64,000 nt of DNA from Thermohalobaculum sp039815685 (GTDB lineage Bacteria; Pseudomonadota; Alphaproteobacteria; Rhodobacterales; Rhodobacteraceae), in assembly GCA_039815685.1 (NCBI GenBank), contig JBCBYV010000002.1, positions 1-64,000 on the forward strand, given 5' to 3'. The notes beneath the pieces were generated by a model, which was given only the letters and a program-made list of their open reading frames with translations, ran no database searches and was not told the origin of the DNA. Position 1 is the first letter of the stretch, and each line of letters starts with the position of its first letter. Of this stretch, positions 51,883-60,766 are shown one piece after another. The position numbers and the translations under genes were made by a program.

Positions 51883-51957
51883 GATGGGTGCGGGCCGGCG
51901 GGTGGGCGGAGCAAGGCGCGGGGCGTAAGCCCCGTGACGCGCGAACGGGCACCCATC
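51883..51957. repeat. 75-bp intergenic inverted-repeat element
   Basis: Outer arms GATGGGTGC and GCACCCATC (perfect, 9 bp) enclose an inner hairpin CGGGGC-GTAA-GCCCCG and a GGCGGGTGGGCGGAGC stretch. It occupies the space between the zinc-ribbon gene's end and the hydratase promoter. The enclosed sequence loosely resembles the reverse complement of the repeat pair at 57.9 and 60.8 kb. It could act as a terminator for the zinc-ribbon gene. Confidence 0.5.
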
Positions 51958-51974
51958 AGCCGGGCCGCGCGCCT

Positions 51975-53207
51975 TCATCCCTGTCCCACCTCGCCGAAAT
52001 AGATCGCGGCGCCGACCGCCAGCAGAGCGACCAGCACGGCGAGTGCGATCTTCCACCAACTCCAGGGCCGCTGACCGACCACCTTGCCCGTCCGCGCGTT
52101 GACGGCCACGCGATAGGGCTCGTTCCGCCAGCGATAGCTCGCGAGCCAGACGGGCAGCAGCACATGCTTGAACGTGACATGGTCGAAACGGGCGGAAAGC
52201 TGGAGCACCCGCTGCTCGTCTCCGCCGATATCGCGGCGCGCCAGCTGATGCAGCCACCGCTCCATCGCCTCGGAGGCCTCACCGAACCCGTCCCTAAGAT
52301 GCAACGATGGCGCCTCCGCATCGAAGCCTGAGAGGTAAGCTGTTTCATAGGCGAGCATCCCCTGCAGATCCCACTCGCCGTTCCGCACCTCCGCCTTCTT
52401 GCCGAACTCTGTCAGCGTCGCCGTCGCGGGCACCAGCACATCATCGAACCGCTCCGACACCCGCCCGGACACGTTTGTCCACCGGATCCGCCTCACGCGC
52501 TCGGTCGTCGTCTTGCCGTTTCGCGTGACCCTGCGCGACACATAGTAGGCGTCGCCGCGCTGGCCGCGATAGCGCGCGCTGCCCGCCGCATCGAAGGTGT
52601 AGTGGGGCACATAGACACCGCGGAGCGGCCTGTTCGCCTCCGCCCACTTCTTGAGCCCGTTCGGTGCGAACCACAGCCCCTTGAGCCATGCCTTCAGCTT
52701 CTCCTTCGCCTCCCGCTCCTCGAGCGCGAAGGGCAGAAGGCCCTGCGGCACGGGGTGGCGGTGGTCATGGGTAGGCTCCTTGGCGAGCGGCGTGGCGCAG
52801 AACGGACAGTCGCCCGCGAGCCGTTCCGCGCCAAGCGTCACCTCGGCCCCGCAGCCGGGGCAACGGGTCGTCATCGTGGTCTCGATCGCGCCGCTCTGGG
52901 CTTGCGCTGCCGAGAGCTCGCGCAGCGCCTCGTCGAGATCGCGTTCGTGGAGGGCACCGCTCACCGGCGCGTCTGCATCCTCCTCGGTAACGACGCCGTC
53001 TCCCTTCCAGGCCCGCGGGTCGAAATCGGCATCCCAAGGTCGCGGTGCTGGCCGCCGCTCTCCGCCTGCGGGTGCGTCTGGCAAGGGTGGCAACGGTTGT
53101 CCGACGCGGTTCTCGGTCCCGCAATAGGGGCAGCGGAGCCGGTCGGCGCCCGGGCTGTAGGCAAGCTGCGCGCCGCACTCGCTGCAGGGAAAGGCGTCGT
53201 TGCTCAT
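51975..53207 (-). CDS. double zinc-ribbon protein with C-terminal membrane helix
   Basis: 410 residues. Two zinc-ribbon modules: CSECG...CPYCG (residues about 8-29) and CPGCG...CPFC (about 113-135). A domain of about 200 residues follows with many Trp/Tyr and charged strands (GVYVPHYTFDAAGSARYRGQ), then a C-terminal helix (WKIALAVLVALLAVGAAIYFG). It resembles proteins often annotated as TFIIB-type zinc ribbon or mis-named PriA-like, found beside SPFH proteins. The SPFH gene lies 37 bases upstream. It probably works at the inner membrane with that partner. Confidence 0.78.
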   Translation of the reverse strand: MSNDAFPCSECGAQLAYSPGADRLRCPYCGTENRVGQPLPPLPDAPAGGERRPAPRPWDADFDPRAWKGDGVVTEEDADAPVSGALHERDLDEALRELSAAQAQSGAIETTMTTRCPGCGAEVTLGAERLAGDCPFCATPLAKEPTHDHRHPVPQGLLPFALEEREAKEKLKAWLKGLWFAPNGLKKWAEANRPLRGVYVPHYTFDAAGSARYRGQRGDAYYVSRRVTRNGKTTTERVRRIRWTNVSGRVSERFDDVLVPATATLTEFGKKAEVRNGEWDLQGMLAYETAYLSGFDAEAPSLHLRDGFGEASEAMERWLHQLARRDIGGDEQRVLQLSARFDHVTFKHVLLPVWLASYRWRNEPYRVAVNARTGKVVGQRPWSWWKIALAVLVALLAVGAAIYFGEVGQG

Positions 53208-53244
53208 GGCCCTCGCTCGTCCGCTCCTCCGCCGGGTCGCCCGG

Positions 53245-54408
53245 TCAGGTCGCCGGCGGTGGTGGCGGGGGAGGTGGCGGTGCGATGGTGAAGAGCTGGG
53301 CGAGCGGTGCCACCTCGCCCGCCTTCGTCCAGCCGCCCATGCCGGCGGACCAGACGAGCGTGTCGCGGCTGAACTTGCCCTGGCCCATCATGCGGCCGAG
53401 ATCGGCGCGGCTGTAAGGTCCATGCGTCGCACCGTTCTCGGCCACATGCCAAACGGTCTCCTGTGGTGGTGGCGGTGGTGGGAGAGCCGCGGCGGGCTGC
53501 TGGGGCGCCTGTCCCCAGGGGCCGGTACCGCCCGCTCCGCCCATCGAGCCACCGAAGGCCCCAGCCATCTGGTTGCCCATGGCCATGCCGAGCCCCGCGC
53601 CGAGGCCGGCACCCATGGCAGCCCCGCCCTGGCCCGGGTTTTCCGCCGCTGCGCGCATGGCTTCGGCCGCCTGGAACTGGGCATACTTCCCGAGGTCGCC
53701 AATCACGCCCATCTGGGTGCGCTTGTCGAGCGCCTGCTCCACCGCTTCCGGCAGGCTCACATTCTCGACCATCAGCGCGGGCATCTCCAGCCCATAGGCC
53801 GCGATCTCCGGCGCGATGCGGTTCCTGAGATACTCCGCCATCTGATCCTGGTTCGCCGCGAGGTCGAGCGCCGGGATGCCCGATGAGCCGAGCGCGTTGG
53901 TGAACCGGCTGACGATGACGTTGCGGATCTGGAACTGCACCTCGTCCGTCGTCACCTCCCCGTCCGTGCCCACGATCTCCTGCAGGAAAAGCCCGGGGTC
54001 GCCGACGCGGATCGAGTACGTCCCGAAGGCACGCAACCGCACCGGCCCGAATTCGGGATCGCGCAGCATGATCGGGTTCTTCGTCCCCCATTTCAGATCC
54101 TGAAACCGGCGGGTCGAGACGAAGTAGATCTCGGATTTGAAGGGCGACTGAAACAGGTGGTCCCAGTGCTGGAGGGTCGTCATGATCGGCATGTTGTTGG
54201 TCTCGAGCATGTAGAGACCGGGCTGGAACACGTCCGCAAGTTGCCCTTCGTGGACGAAGACCGCCGCCTGCCCCTCGCGCACCGTCAGCTTCGCGCCGTA
54301 TTTGATGGCGTTGTCGTGGCGCTGAAAGCGGTAGACCAAGGTGTCGCGCGTATCGTCCGTCCACTCGATGACGTCGATGAACTCGCCGCGCAGCATGTCC
54401 CAGATCAT
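53245..54408 (-). CDS. SPFH-domain (YdjI-like) protein with C-terminal GYF_2 domain
   Basis: 387 residues. The SPFH/Band 7 core spans about 25-235 (KLTVREGQAAVFVHEGQLADVFQPGLYML ... GEVTTDEVQFQIRNVIVSRF). A Gly/Met-rich linker follows (about 275-320), then a proline run and a GYF_2 module at about 333-378 (WHVAENGATHGPYSRADLGRMM), ending in polyproline. It matches the 'virion core protein' YdjI type, which in Bacillus is linked to phage-shock-like envelope stress. No N-terminal helix is seen, so membrane association would be peripheral. GGAGG lies before the ATG. Partner: the zinc-ribbon gene downstream. Confidence 0.82.
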   Translation of the reverse strand: MIWDMLRGEFIDVIEWTDDTRDTLVYRFQRHDNAIKYGAKLTVREGQAAVFVHEGQLADVFQPGLYMLETNNMPIMTTLQHWDHLFQSPFKSEIYFVSTRRFQDLKWGTKNPIMLRDPEFGPVRLRAFGTYSIRVGDPGLFLQEIVGTDGEVTTDEVQFQIRNVIVSRFTNALGSSGIPALDLAANQDQMAEYLRNRIAPEIAAYGLEMPALMVENVSLPEAVEQALDKRTQMGVIGDLGKYAQFQAAEAMRAAAENPGQGGAAMGAGLGAGLGMAMGNQMAGAFGGSMGGAGGTGPWGQAPQQPAAALPPPPPPQETVWHVAENGATHGPYSRADLGRMMGQGKFSRDTLVWSAGMGGWTKAGEVAPLAQLFTIAPPPPPPPPPAT

Positions 54409-54484
54409 GGCGTCCCTCCTTGCGGTCGCTTCAGGAGGCGGAGCCTATGCGAGGGCGAGACGCACCGCCAGCGCTGCGGGAGGT

Positions 54485-56461
54485 TCAGGCCGCATCCGAC
54501 CGCGCGGGGGCTGCCGCCCTCTCCGCCTCTAGCCAGGACTGGAACATCATCACGTTCCAGAGCTGGAGGCCCCAGGCGGCGCGGCCCGACTGATGCTCGT
54601 CCCAGAGCCGGCGCACCTCGCCAGGCTGCAGCCAGCCCTCGCGGGCGAGGCGGGAGGGTTCGATCAGCGCCTCAGCCCACGGCTTCAGGGAGCCCTTGAG
54701 CCAGCTTCCCACCGGAACCTCGAACCCGCGCTTCGGCCGGTCGATCAGCGCTGGCGGGACATGTTTGTAGAGCACCCGCCGCAGCACCCATTTCTGCACG
54801 CCGTCCCTCAGTTTGAGGCCGAGGGGCAGGGACCAGGCGAACTCCGCGATCCGATGGTCGAGGAGCGGCGCGCGGCTCTCGAGCGAGATCGCCATGGTCG
54901 CCCGGTCGACCTTTTGTAGGATATCGTCCGGCAGGTAGGCGCCCATATCGAGCGCCATCATCTGCTCGGATGCCTCGAGAACAGCGAGAGCGGGGTCGGG
55001 CGCCGTGAGGCTGTCCTCAAGCTCCGCACCACCGGCGACAAGCATCAGTGGACGGCGCACATGGCTCACGAGCAGGCGATGGAGCCGGGCCACGTCCTCG
55101 GTCCGCGTGTAGTCCGCGAGGCGCTTGAGCCTCTGGATATGCGGCTCCCGCCCCTCACCTACTGGGGCGATCCGGCCCAGCACCGCGTTGAGCGGTGGGC
55201 CGGGCAGCGCGTCAACCATGCCGGCGGCGAGGCGGCGGAGCGGTAGGGGAAGCGCATGCAGGCGGCCGGAGAGGCGGCCGAACTGGCGATAACGGTCATA
55301 GCCGCAGAAGAGCTCATCTCCGCCATCGCCCGAGAGCGCCACGGTCACATGTTCCCGCGCCAGACGCGCGACGAGATGGGTGGGGATCTGCGAGCCATCG
55401 GCGAAGGGCTCATCATACATCTCGGGCAGGCGTGCGACGATCTCACGGAGCTCCCCATCGCCGACATAGAGTTCCGTATGCTCTGTACCCAGATGCGCGG
55501 CGACGGCCTTGGCGTGCTCCGCCTCGTTATACCGCTCGACATGGAAGCCGATCGAGAAGGTCTTTACGGGCCGGCTCGAAAGCCGCGCCATCAGCGCTGT
55601 GACGGTCGAGCTGTCGATCCCGCCCGAGAGAAAGGCGCCGAGGGGAACGTCGGACATCATCTGTCCCTGGACGGTTTCCAGAAGCAGCGCTTCGAGCGCG
55701 TCCACCGCCTCCTCCGGCGCCATCGCGCATTTTGGGGCGGCGGCAGCCGCCGTACCGGACCAGTAGCGGGTGAGCGTCGCCTCCGGCGTCTCTGCGCTCA
55801 AGCTGACGAGGCAGCCGGATGGAACCTTGGCGAGCCCTTCGTAGATGCAATGCGCACCACCCACATAGCTGTGGCGCATGAACTGCACGACCGCGTCGCG
55901 GCGGATGCGGCGCTCGCAGGCAGGGTGAGCGGTAAGCGCCTTCAGCTCCGAGCCGAAGAGGCAGACGCGGTCAGGTCCCTGGCCTTGCCAGCCGTAGTAG
56001 AGCGGTTTCTCGCCCAACCGGTCCCGCCCGAGTGTCAGCCGCCGCTCCGCGGCGTCCCAGACAGCGAAGGCGAACATGCCCACGGTCCGTCGGGTCGCCT
56101 CCTCGATGCCCCAGCGATCCATGGCGGCGAGCAGGGTCTCGGTGTCCGAGCCGCCGCGCCAAGCAATGGGGCCGTAATCCTCCAGCGCACGGCGCATCTC
56201 GGGATGGTTGTAGATCTCGCCGTTATAGGTGATCCGGTAGCGGCCGGAGGGGGAGGCCATCGGCTGGTGCCCGGCAGGTGAGACGTCGATGATCGCAAGG
56301 CGCCGGTGGCCGAGCGCGATGCCCGCGCCCGCCTCCGCCCAGACGCCCCAGCTATCGGGCCCGCGATGGGCGAGGCGGTTGGTCATCGCCGTGACCTCGG
56401 CGCGCGCCAGATCCTCGCTGCGCCCTCCCGGCTGCCACAGAATGCCTGCGATACCGCACAT
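54485..56461 (-). CDS. asnB: asparagine synthase (glutamine-hydrolysing)
   Basis: 658 residues. The N-terminal class II glutaminase begins with catalytic Cys2 (MCGIAGILW) and has LAHRGPDSWGVW and ITYNGEIYNHPEMR. The C-terminal synthetase has the pyrophosphate loop FLSGGIDSSTVTALM and SGDGGDELFCGYDRY. Long AsnB enzymes next to glycosyltransferases often amidate surface polysaccharides, and a GT4 enzyme is encoded divergently 181 bases away. Asparagine synthesis or glycan amidation are both possible. Confidence 0.9.
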   Translation of the reverse strand: MCGIAGILWQPGGRSEDLARAEVTAMTNRLAHRGPDSWGVWAEAGAGIALGHRRLAIIDVSPAGHQPMASPSGRYRITYNGEIYNHPEMRRALEDYGPIAWRGGSDTETLLAAMDRWGIEEATRRTVGMFAFAVWDAAERRLTLGRDRLGEKPLYYGWQGQGPDRVCLFGSELKALTAHPACERRIRRDAVVQFMRHSYVGGAHCIYEGLAKVPSGCLVSLSAETPEATLTRYWSGTAAAAAPKCAMAPEEAVDALEALLLETVQGQMMSDVPLGAFLSGGIDSSTVTALMARLSSRPVKTFSIGFHVERYNEAEHAKAVAAHLGTEHTELYVGDGELREIVARLPEMYDEPFADGSQIPTHLVARLAREHVTVALSGDGGDELFCGYDRYRQFGRLSGRLHALPLPLRRLAAGMVDALPGPPLNAVLGRIAPVGEGREPHIQRLKRLADYTRTEDVARLHRLLVSHVRRPLMLVAGGAELEDSLTAPDPALAVLEASEQMMALDMGAYLPDDILQKVDRATMAISLESRAPLLDHRIAEFAWSLPLGLKLRDGVQKWVLRRVLYKHVPPALIDRPKRGFEVPVGSWLKGSLKPWAEALIEPSRLAREGWLQPGEVRRLWDEHQSGRAAWGLQLWNVMMFQSWLEAERAAAPARSDAA

Positions 56462-56642
56462 CGCCCGCTCCTCGCGATCCCCTCAGCGCGTCACAAAATA
56501 GCCTGACGCGATGAGGAATACGACCCGGCACCGCTGTCGATTCTGCGCCCCGGCGGACGCCAGCGGTTGACTTGGTCGTGGCGAGTATCGCTGATGCAGC
56601 GGCCCGGCGGCGCGGCTGGGTCTTCGGCCGGGGGGCTGCTGC

Positions 56643-57854
56643 GTGACCGTCAAACTAGCCTATTTCCTCAACAGCTACCCCTCGACCAGCCTCACCTTCA
56701 TTCGCGGAGAGATCGCGGCGATCGAGGCGAGTGGCATGTCGGTGACGCGCTACGCCGTGCGGCGCTGGCCCGGGCCGCTCGTGACCGAGGCGGATCGGGA
56801 TGAGGCGGCGCGGACCCGCTATCTGCTCGAGCACAGGATCGGGTTGCTGCGGGCCCTGGCGGTGTTGGTATTGCGCCGGCCTAGCGCGTTCCTGCGGGCT
56901 TTCGGCCTTTGGCGCCGGCTGTTGACCAACGCTGGTGGCGGCTTCGTCCGTCATGCGGCGTATTTTGCGGAGGCGGCGCTCTTGGCCGCCTGGGCGCGAG
57001 CGGATGGCATCGATCATATCCACACGCATTTCGCGACGAATAGCGCAGCGGTGGCGATGCTGGCCGAGGCGATGGGTGGGCCGCGCTGGAGCATGACCGT
57101 GCATGGGCCGAACGAGTTCTTCGATCCTGAGCGGGCGAGCGTGCCTCTGAAGGCCGAGCGGGCGTCCTTCATTGCCTCCATCAGCCATTTCGCGAAGGGC
57201 CAGGTCGCTACCCATTGCGGGATGGCGGCCTTCGAAAAGACGCATGTCGTGCGTTGCGGCGTTGATCTGGTAGCGTTCGCCGAAGCACCGCCGTCCCCGG
57301 AAGATGCACCTGCTCTGCATATCGGTCGGCTCTGCGTCGAGAAGGCTCAACTGCTGTTCCCGGCGGCGGTTGCCGAGGCGGCGCAGGAGGCGCCGGGGCT
57401 CCGGCTGGAGATCATTGGCGATGGCGAGCTGCGCGAGCAGTTGGAGGCCGCGATCGCTGAGCATGGCGTCGCGGATCGCATCGCGCTCCTTGGATGGTGC
57501 GAACATGGAGAAGTGCGTGATCGCTTGGCGGCGTCGCGCGGGCTCTTCCTGCCGAGCTTCGCCGAAGGTTTGCCGGTGGCGATCATGGAGGCGATGGCGC
57601 TCGGTCGGCCGGTGATCGCCACTAGCATCGCCGGGATCCCGGAGCTCGTCGACGCGTCATGCGGCTGGCTCGTACCCGCCGGAGACGAGGGTGCCATGGC
57701 GGCGGCGCTGGCGGCACTCGCGACCGCGTCGCCCGACCGATTGTCCGAGATGGGTCAGGCCGGGCGCGCGCGCGTGGAGGCGATGCACGACCAGAAGGCC
57801 AATGCTCTCCGTCTACGAGGTCTCGTCGAGGACTTTCATCGCAAAGCACTGTAG
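56643..57854 (+). CDS. GT4-family glycosyltransferase
   Basis: 403 residues, GTG start in TGCGTGACC. GT-B fold: N-terminal half with YFLNSYPSTSLTFIRGEI and HIHTHFATNSA, C-terminal donor domain with IGRLCVEKAQLLFPAAVAEA and the EX7E-type motif region FAEGLPVAIMEAMALGRPVIATSIAGIPEL. It probably transfers a hexose from a nucleotide sugar during exopolysaccharide or capsule synthesis. Divergent from asnB, which may share the pathway. Confidence 0.88.
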   Translation: MTVKLAYFLNSYPSTSLTFIRGEIAAIEASGMSVTRYAVRRWPGPLVTEADRDEAARTRYLLEHRIGLLRALAVLVLRRPSAFLRAFGLWRRLLTNAGGGFVRHAAYFAEAALLAAWARADGIDHIHTHFATNSAAVAMLAEAMGGPRWSMTVHGPNEFFDPERASVPLKAERASFIASISHFAKGQVATHCGMAAFEKTHVVRCGVDLVAFAEAPPSPEDAPALHIGRLCVEKAQLLFPAAVAEAAQEAPGLRLEIIGDGELREQLEAAIAEHGVADRIALLGWCEHGEVRDRLAASRGLFLPSFAEGLPVAIMEAMALGRPVIATSIAGIPELVDASCGWLVPAGDEGAMAAALAALATASPDRLSEMGQAGRARVEAMHDQKANALRLRGLVEDFHRKAL

Positions 57855-57867
57855 GCGGGCTGCCGGA

Positions 57868-57925
57868 CGCCCCGACTTCGGGCCTGCGGCCCTCAGCGGC
57901 CCGCCCACCAGCCGCGCCCGTCCAT
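57868..57925. repeat. dispersed 58-60 bp repeat, copy A
   Basis: Starts CGCCCCGACTTCGGG and ends CAGCCGCGCCCGTCCAT, 13 bases after the GT4 stop. It is nearly identical to 60767-60826 except in a hairpin loop region. The hairpin here is GGGCC-TGC-GGCCC (57880-57892); in copy B it is GGGCGC-TGC-GCGCCC. Both arms changed together. Confidence 0.65.
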
Positions 57926-57950
57926 GGGTTGGCCGGGCGACCATCGCGTG

Positions 57951-58904
57951 TCAGTTGCGATTACGGCGGCGCCCGTTGATCACATCGGTATCGATGTCCG
58001 CAATGATGCTGGGGACGATCTCCATCGCCTCGTCTTCGGTCATTCCAGGTGCGAGGCGGGGATCGTAAAGGATCTTCAGCAGCGCCTCGTCATGGTCCGT
58101 CAGAAGCGCGAACTCCTGATCGTCGTTGAAGACCGAGGGCCGGACATTCGGATCGTCGTTCGGCAGGCCCATGGCCTGGGCGAGCTCCTCCTCGACGCAG
58201 GCGCGCGCGAGGCGAGGCGGCAGGCCGTCCCGGATCAGTGCCAGGCCGAACAGGATCTCGTCGGTCTCCACCCGCTGTCCGCCTGGGATTGCGGCGGCGC
58301 GGCGGGCATGGAGGAACAGGCCGACGCATGGCGTGTTGCCGGCCCGTCCGAAGCGTTCGACCTGGCGCGCAAGCCATTCGCCGGCGGGCTGGCCAGCAAG
58401 GGCGCGGGCGGCGGGCGCGTAGTCCTGCGGTCTGAGGAAGAGGACGGCGAGGTTCGCCGGCTCGCCCGGGCCGACGCGCGCGATGTCATGCCCAGTGGCG
58501 CTGGCGATCCGCTGCGTCGTCTCATCGACCGCGCGAAGATAGCCTTGGGCGCTTGCGCCGAGGCTGGTGATCTGCCAGCGCACGGGTCGGCGCCAGCGGC
58601 GGAGGCGGCCAGCCCCGCTATCGGCCGGGGCGGCCGCCTCTCGCACGCCGTCGTTCCCTGTCTCACCGCCGAAGACGCCGGCTTCGAGCCCGAAGGCAAT
58701 GCGCCGGAAGTTATCGGCGAGGGCGAGGTCGGAGACCGGCATGCCCTTGGGCGCGCGCTCGAGCCGCATCTTGCCGAGGACGAGCGCGGTTTGCTCGTAG
58801 CCGTCCCAGTCATTGCCATCGAGATAGTCGGCGCAGTTGAGGCAGGCGAAGGCCGCGATGCCGGCGACCGCGGCCCGCACGCCCATGAGGGTCATGATGC
58901 TCAT
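57951..58904 (-). CDS. DUF2927 protein A (putative lipoprotein/secreted)
   Basis: 317 residues with an N-terminal hydrophobic segment ending in cysteine (AAVAGIAAFACLNC), which may be a lipobox. The conserved C-terminal block ACVEEELAQAMGLPNDDPNVRPSVFNDDQEFALL...LYDPRLAPGMTEDEA is shared with the gene upstream and resembles a metzincin HExxHxxGxxH/D site, but the first His is replaced by Val. It starts by ATGA overlap with its paralogue. Likely periplasmic; enzymatic activity is doubtful. Confidence 0.78.
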   Translation of the reverse strand: MSIMTLMGVRAAVAGIAAFACLNCADYLDGNDWDGYEQTALVLGKMRLERAPKGMPVSDLALADNFRRIAFGLEAGVFGGETGNDGVREAAAPADSGAGRLRRWRRPVRWQITSLGASAQGYLRAVDETTQRIASATGHDIARVGPGEPANLAVLFLRPQDYAPAARALAGQPAGEWLARQVERFGRAGNTPCVGLFLHARRAAAIPGGQRVETDEILFGLALIRDGLPPRLARACVEEELAQAMGLPNDDPNVRPSVFNDDQEFALLTDHDEALLKILYDPRLAPGMTEDEAMEIVPSIIADIDTDVINGRRRNRN

Positions 58905-59929
58905 CCCGCGCCCTCCAGCGTCCTGACGCCTCGGCGGCCCGTAAGCGGCGCGGGCGGTGCGGCGTCGTCGAGCGTCGCATCGTCCTCGGGTCGGAGTTCC
59001 TCGACGATGCGCCTGACGATGGGCATGGCCTCCTCTTCCGTCATGCCCGGGCGGAGACGTGGGTCGTAGAGCACACGCAACAGCCATTCGTCATGGCGGG
59101 TCAGCAGGGCGAATTCCTCGTCGTCGTTGAAGATCGAGGGGCGAACCTCCGGATGATCGTTGCCGAGGCCGAGGGCCTGGGTGATCTCTTCGTGGAGGCA
59201 TGAGCGGCGCAACAGGCCGCCAACTTCGGAACCAAGCATAATCATACCGAACACGATGGCATGACTATCCTGTTCGGCAACAAGATTCGTCGCCGCACAC
59301 ACGACGCTTGCGCTTCGACGCCAGAGATCGAAGCTCCGGCGGAGGGCGGGGTGGAGCTGTCCGAGGGCCTCGCTGACAGCGGCGCGCTCTCCCGGCTCGG
59401 TGATGAGGATCATCAAGTTGACGCCCGCGTCCGCGGGTGGCGCAACCGTCGGAGGTGCCTCTGGCGGGTAGGGCGCGACGCTGACGGAGCGGCCAGTGAG
59501 CCGCCCGATCCGGCCGAGGAAAGAGGCCACCTCCAGCCGATCCGCCTGCGTCACCCCCTGTCCGACGAGACGGTAGCGGATCGGCTGCTCCCAGCGCTGC
59601 AGCGGGTTCGTGGCGGCGTTCTCGTCGCTGCCGGGCCGCTCGATATCAACTTCGTGGCGCAGGGCGACCCGGCTGAAGTTGCGGACGAGATCGTCGTTGG
59701 TGAAGGGGGCATCCGGCGGTGCCGTCTCCGTGCGCAGGTCGCCCACGGCGCGCAACGTCGCCTCATAGGCCGCATAGTCCTCCGCGCTCGGCTGCCCGGT
59801 GCATGCGGCGAGGGTCACCAGCAGACCCGCCGACGCGATCGCGCGGGCGCGCGTGACGAGCGGCCGCATCTGCGCCGCGGTAGCGTGAGGGCCCTTGATC
59901 GGGAGCGTCTTTCTCGGTTCGTCTGTCAT
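58901..59929 (-). CDS. DUF2927 protein B (lipoprotein)
   Basis: 342 residues. A 20-residue polar leader precedes a lipoprotein signal (ARAIASAGLLVTLAAC). The DUF2927 block reads CLHEEITQALGLGNDHPEVRPSIFNDDEEFALLTRHDEWLL, with HEExxQxxGLxxDH, a near-metzincin pattern in which the second histidine is Gln. The first ATG has GAGG upstream; an ATG at 59869 would give a classic lipoprotein start but lacks a ribosome site. It is coupled to paralogue A, and the two probably act together in the periplasm or at the outer membrane. Confidence 0.8.
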   Translation of the reverse strand: MTDEPRKTLPIKGPHATAAQMRPLVTRARAIASAGLLVTLAACTGQPSAEDYAAYEATLRAVGDLRTETAPPDAPFTNDDLVRNFSRVALRHEVDIERPGSDENAATNPLQRWEQPIRYRLVGQGVTQADRLEVASFLGRIGRLTGRSVSVAPYPPEAPPTVAPPADAGVNLMILITEPGERAAVSEALGQLHPALRRSFDLWRRSASVVCAATNLVAEQDSHAIVFGMIMLGSEVGGLLRRSCLHEEITQALGLGNDHPEVRPSIFNDDEEFALLTRHDEWLLRVLYDPRLRPGMTEEEAMPIVRRIVEELRPEDDATLDDAAPPAPLTGRRGVRTLEGAG

Positions 59930-59961
59930 AGCGGTCCTCGCCTGCCCGGAGACTATGCGAA

Positions 59962-60744
59962 ATGTGTGGACGCTTTGCGACCGGTTTGATTGCGGGACAT
60001 CTCGACACGGCGAGTTGGCTCGACATCGAGCGCGACGCGCCGGCGCCCGACTGGGCTGAAGGGTGGGGCCTCTCTGCGGACGATCCAAGCGCTGCTCGCC
60101 TCGACGTGATGCCGGCGGGCGCCTGGCCTGCGCCGAGCTGGAACGTCGCGCCCACGCAGACCGTCGGCATTGTCGTCGCGCGGACCGAGAGGGACATGGG
60201 CAGGGGCAGTGCTGCGCCGCGAAAGGTGGTCTCGGCGCGCTGGGGGCTGGTGCCGGGGTGGTGGCGGAAGCCGCTGACCGAGCTTCGGGCGAGCACGTTC
60301 AACGCGCGGTCCGAGGAGGCCGCGGGGAAGCCTATGTTCAGGGACGCCTGGCGCCATGGTCGCTGTCTCGTGCCGGTGCTCGGCTATTTTGAATGGACGG
60401 GCAGGACGGGGGCGAAGACGCCATGGTTCGTGGCGGCGGAGACCAATCGGCCTGGGCTGGTCTTCGCGGGGCTCTGGGCCGAGGCCGCGATTGCGGGCGA
60501 GAAGATCACGAGCTTCACGATCCTGACGACTGCAGCGAACGAGGCGACGAGCCATCTGCATCCGCGCGCACCGGTGGCGCTGCGCGAAGAGGATTGGAGC
60601 GCTTGGCTCTCGGGTGCCTTGACCGGGGTGCCGATGAGCCCGCTTGAGGCGCGGCGAACGCGCGTGGTCGAGGTTGCGCGCGATGTCGTCCAGGTGCGCA
60701 ACGATCGGCCCGACCTGATCGAGCCGGTTGGCTTGGGGCTCTAA
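59962..60744 (+). CDS. SRAP-domain protein (YedK/HMCES, abasic-site shield)
   Basis: 260 residues. Catalytic Cys2 (MCGRFA), the FNARSEEAAGKPMFRDAW motif, the catalytic Glu in GYFEWTG and the LHPRAPVAL histidine motif are all present. The protein crosslinks abasic sites in single-stranded DNA during replication. A short insert occurs at about 62-80 (between SWNVAPTQTVGIV and VVSARWGLV). Divergent from the DUF2927 genes, with 32 bases between starts. Confidence 0.9.
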   Translation: MCGRFATGLIAGHLDTASWLDIERDAPAPDWAEGWGLSADDPSAARLDVMPAGAWPAPSWNVAPTQTVGIVVARTERDMGRGSAAPRKVVSARWGLVPGWWRKPLTELRASTFNARSEEAAGKPMFRDAWRHGRCLVPVLGYFEWTGRTGAKTPWFVAAETNRPGLVFAGLWAEAAIAGEKITSFTILTTAANEATSHLHPRAPVALREEDWSAWLSGALTGVPMSPLEARRTRVVEVARDVVQVRNDRPDLIEPVGLGL

Positions 60745-60766
60745 CCGGGTCGGGCGGTCTGACGAG

